From: Kiritimatiellia bacterium
Lineage (GTDB): Bacteria > Verrucomicrobiota > Kiritimatiellia > SLAD01
Direction: 5' to 3'
DNA length: 7,842 bases
Assembly (NCBI GenBank): GCA_007134175.1
Contig: SLLF01000003.1
Location: 1-7,842 of the forward strand
Position 1 is the first letter of the stretch; each line of letters opens with the position of its first letter. The notes under the pieces were generated by a model, which did not search any database, was not told the origin of the DNA, and saw nothing but the letters and a program-made list of their open reading frames with translations. This document shows, piece by piece, positions 6,863-7,842 of the stretch. The position numbers and the translations under genes were made by a program.

Positions 6863-7842
6863 TCGCTCGCGTAGCTCGTGCCCAGTATCGCAGCATCGGC
6901 TGCGTCGGAATCGCTGGCTCCACGATCGGCCTCATCATCCGGCAGGATTATGACGACACGGCAGCGGGCCTTCGCGGCTATCGATTGCAGGCGCTTGAGC
7001 ACCTTGCGGGACGCGCCCCAGCGGGCCGATTCCCAGATGATGGCGCAATACGGATTATGGGTCAGTAGATCGTAGGCCGACTCCGGCTGCGCTACGGCGC
7101 TTGGTATAAATCCAGGACGATCCAGCCGCTCGCGCCAGGTGGAAAGCGTCTGGGTCTTCGCCGCATGGAGTATGAGGTGCGCGGTAGGAACAGGCGTCGT
7201 CGGTGGGGCAGGGGCAAGCTGTTGAATAGCCATCACGGCCGATCCCAGCGCTTGCAGGGTCCCTTGCCTCGCCAGCTGTTCCATGGTGTACATTTTTTCC
7301 AGCAGCGGCTCTAGTGCATCTTCGAGCAGGAACGGCAGGCTGAGAGGAGGCAGCGTCTGGAAATGTTCCAAGGTGGCTTGCAAGGCACGGTAGAGCGCCA
7401 GTACACATGTGCGCTGCTCATCTAATGACGCGACTTGGCGCAGTTGGCTCAGCAGTTCGTCGACGTTCGCGGGGGGGCGTGGTTCATCGGCATGAATCTG
7501 CGCCGGTGCCGGGGTAGGGGGGTGCCCCTGGTGCGCTTCGTCCAACACCTGCAGCAGCGTGTCAACCACCTTATTCGGGGCATTATCGTATTTGACGAGG
7601 AATCGGGTAGGTCGCAGCTGGCTCACCTCCGCGATGAATTCGGGTGCACAAGCGTTGGACAGCACGACAATAGGTAAATCAGGAGTGGGCGATTGTTCGC
7701 GCACATAACGCAGGACCTCGGTACCGTCCATTCGCGGCATGTTTAGGTCCAGCAGCATAATATTCGGCTGGAAAGCCTGTACTTGCGTGAGGGCGTCCTC
7801 GCCGTTTTGCGCAGTCTCCACAACCATGCCTTGTTTGATTAA
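6826..7842 (-). CDS. Receiver, helical region and pseudo-receiver protein (5' end beyond the window)
   Basis: Partial response-regulator-like protein whose start lies outside the window. The frame stays open to the right edge, and the codons ahead of the first visible Met read Leu-Ile-Lys-Gln-Gly, which fits the end of the first receiver helix. About 20 to 30 residues with the first strand and acidic pair are therefore missing. Numbered from the Met at 7827, the receiver has phospho-acceptor D27 in MLLDLNMPRMDG, S57 and K79, and ends near 100. A Pro-rich linker (102-119) precedes a helical region (about 120-205) that I do not recognise, then a second Pro/Thr-rich linker (206-215). Residues 216-333 follow a receiver-like strand/helix pattern, with AAK in place of the acidic pair and E266 where the acceptor Asp would be. 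No DNA-binding or enzymatic motif is seen. It points towards the pilus/signalling operon and may belong to the same network, but is transcribed separately. Confidence 0.85.
   Translation of the reverse strand, partial: LIKQGMVVETAQNGEDALTQVQAFQPNIMLLDLNMPRMDGTEVLRYVREQSPTPDLPIVVLSNACAPEFIAEVSQLRPTRFLVKYDNAPNKVVDTLLQVLDEAHQGHPPTPAPAQIHADEPRPPANVDELLSQLRQVASLDEQRTCVLALYRALQATLEHFQTLPPLSLPFLLEDALEPLLEKMYTMEQLARQGTLQALGSAVMAIQQLAPAPPTTPVPTAHLILHAAKTQTLSTWRERLDRPGFIPSAVAQPESAYDLLTHNPYCAIIWESARWGASRKVLKRLQSIAAKARCRVVIILPDDEADRGASDSDAADAAILGTSYASEALPPLLYAWQQ

Noticed and set aside
6805..7068. Short plus-strand frames opposite the minus-strand receiver protein
   Set aside because: They overlap a minus-strand gene with clear receiver motifs and show no domain or convincing ribosome site of their own.
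1..7842. CRISPR arrays, tRNA or rRNA genes, insertion sequences or phage genes
   Set aside because: I saw no spaced direct repeats, no tRNA-like cloverleaf, no transposase or integrase motifs and no terminal repeats. Nearly all of the window is ordinary coding sequence of uniform character.

Overview
The window looks like part of a diderm (Gram-negative type) bacterial chromosome. It pairs the cytoplasmic ATPase and inner-membrane platform of a type IV pilus / type II secretion-like machine with a dense set of two-component signalling genes. Base composition is moderately GC-rich, and gene packing is very tight. I cannot name the lineage. The sigma-54 activator and the multi-receiver hybrid kinase next to pilus genes would fit deltaproteobacteria-like or PVC/Kiritimatiellota-like groups equally well, but that is a guess.

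Layout: a short leader (about 1-102) carries a plausible sigma-70 promoter and a half-matching sigma-54 -24 element. Five plus-strand genes follow, with gaps of 1 to 12 bases, and almost certainly form one operon: a PilB/GspE-type ATPase (103-1830), a PilC/GspF-type membrane platform (1834-2931), an NtrC-type sigma-54 response regulator (2935-4314), a soluble hybrid histidine kinase (4316-6355) and a stand-alone receiver with an acidic tail (6368-6775). A 50-base convergent gap separates this operon from a minus-strand gene that runs off the right edge (6826-7842). That gene encodes a receiver, an unidentified helical region and a receiver-like C-terminal domain.

How they may work together: PilB and PilC would assemble or drive the pilus or pseudopilus. 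The response regulator would activate sigma-54 promoters, as PilR does for pilin. The kinase is not a membrane PilS. It is a cytoplasmic protein that begins with a receiver and coiled coil and ends with a receiver, so it probably works inside a phosphorelay. The window holds five canonical receivers and two receiver-like domains that have lost the phospho-acceptor Asp (Gly in the kinase, Glu in the minus-strand protein). No HPt domain, pilin, PilT retraction ATPase or secretin gene is visible, so these partners must be encoded elsewhere if they exist. The most unusual feature is this receiver/pseudo-receiver signalling set tied to pilus assembly genes.
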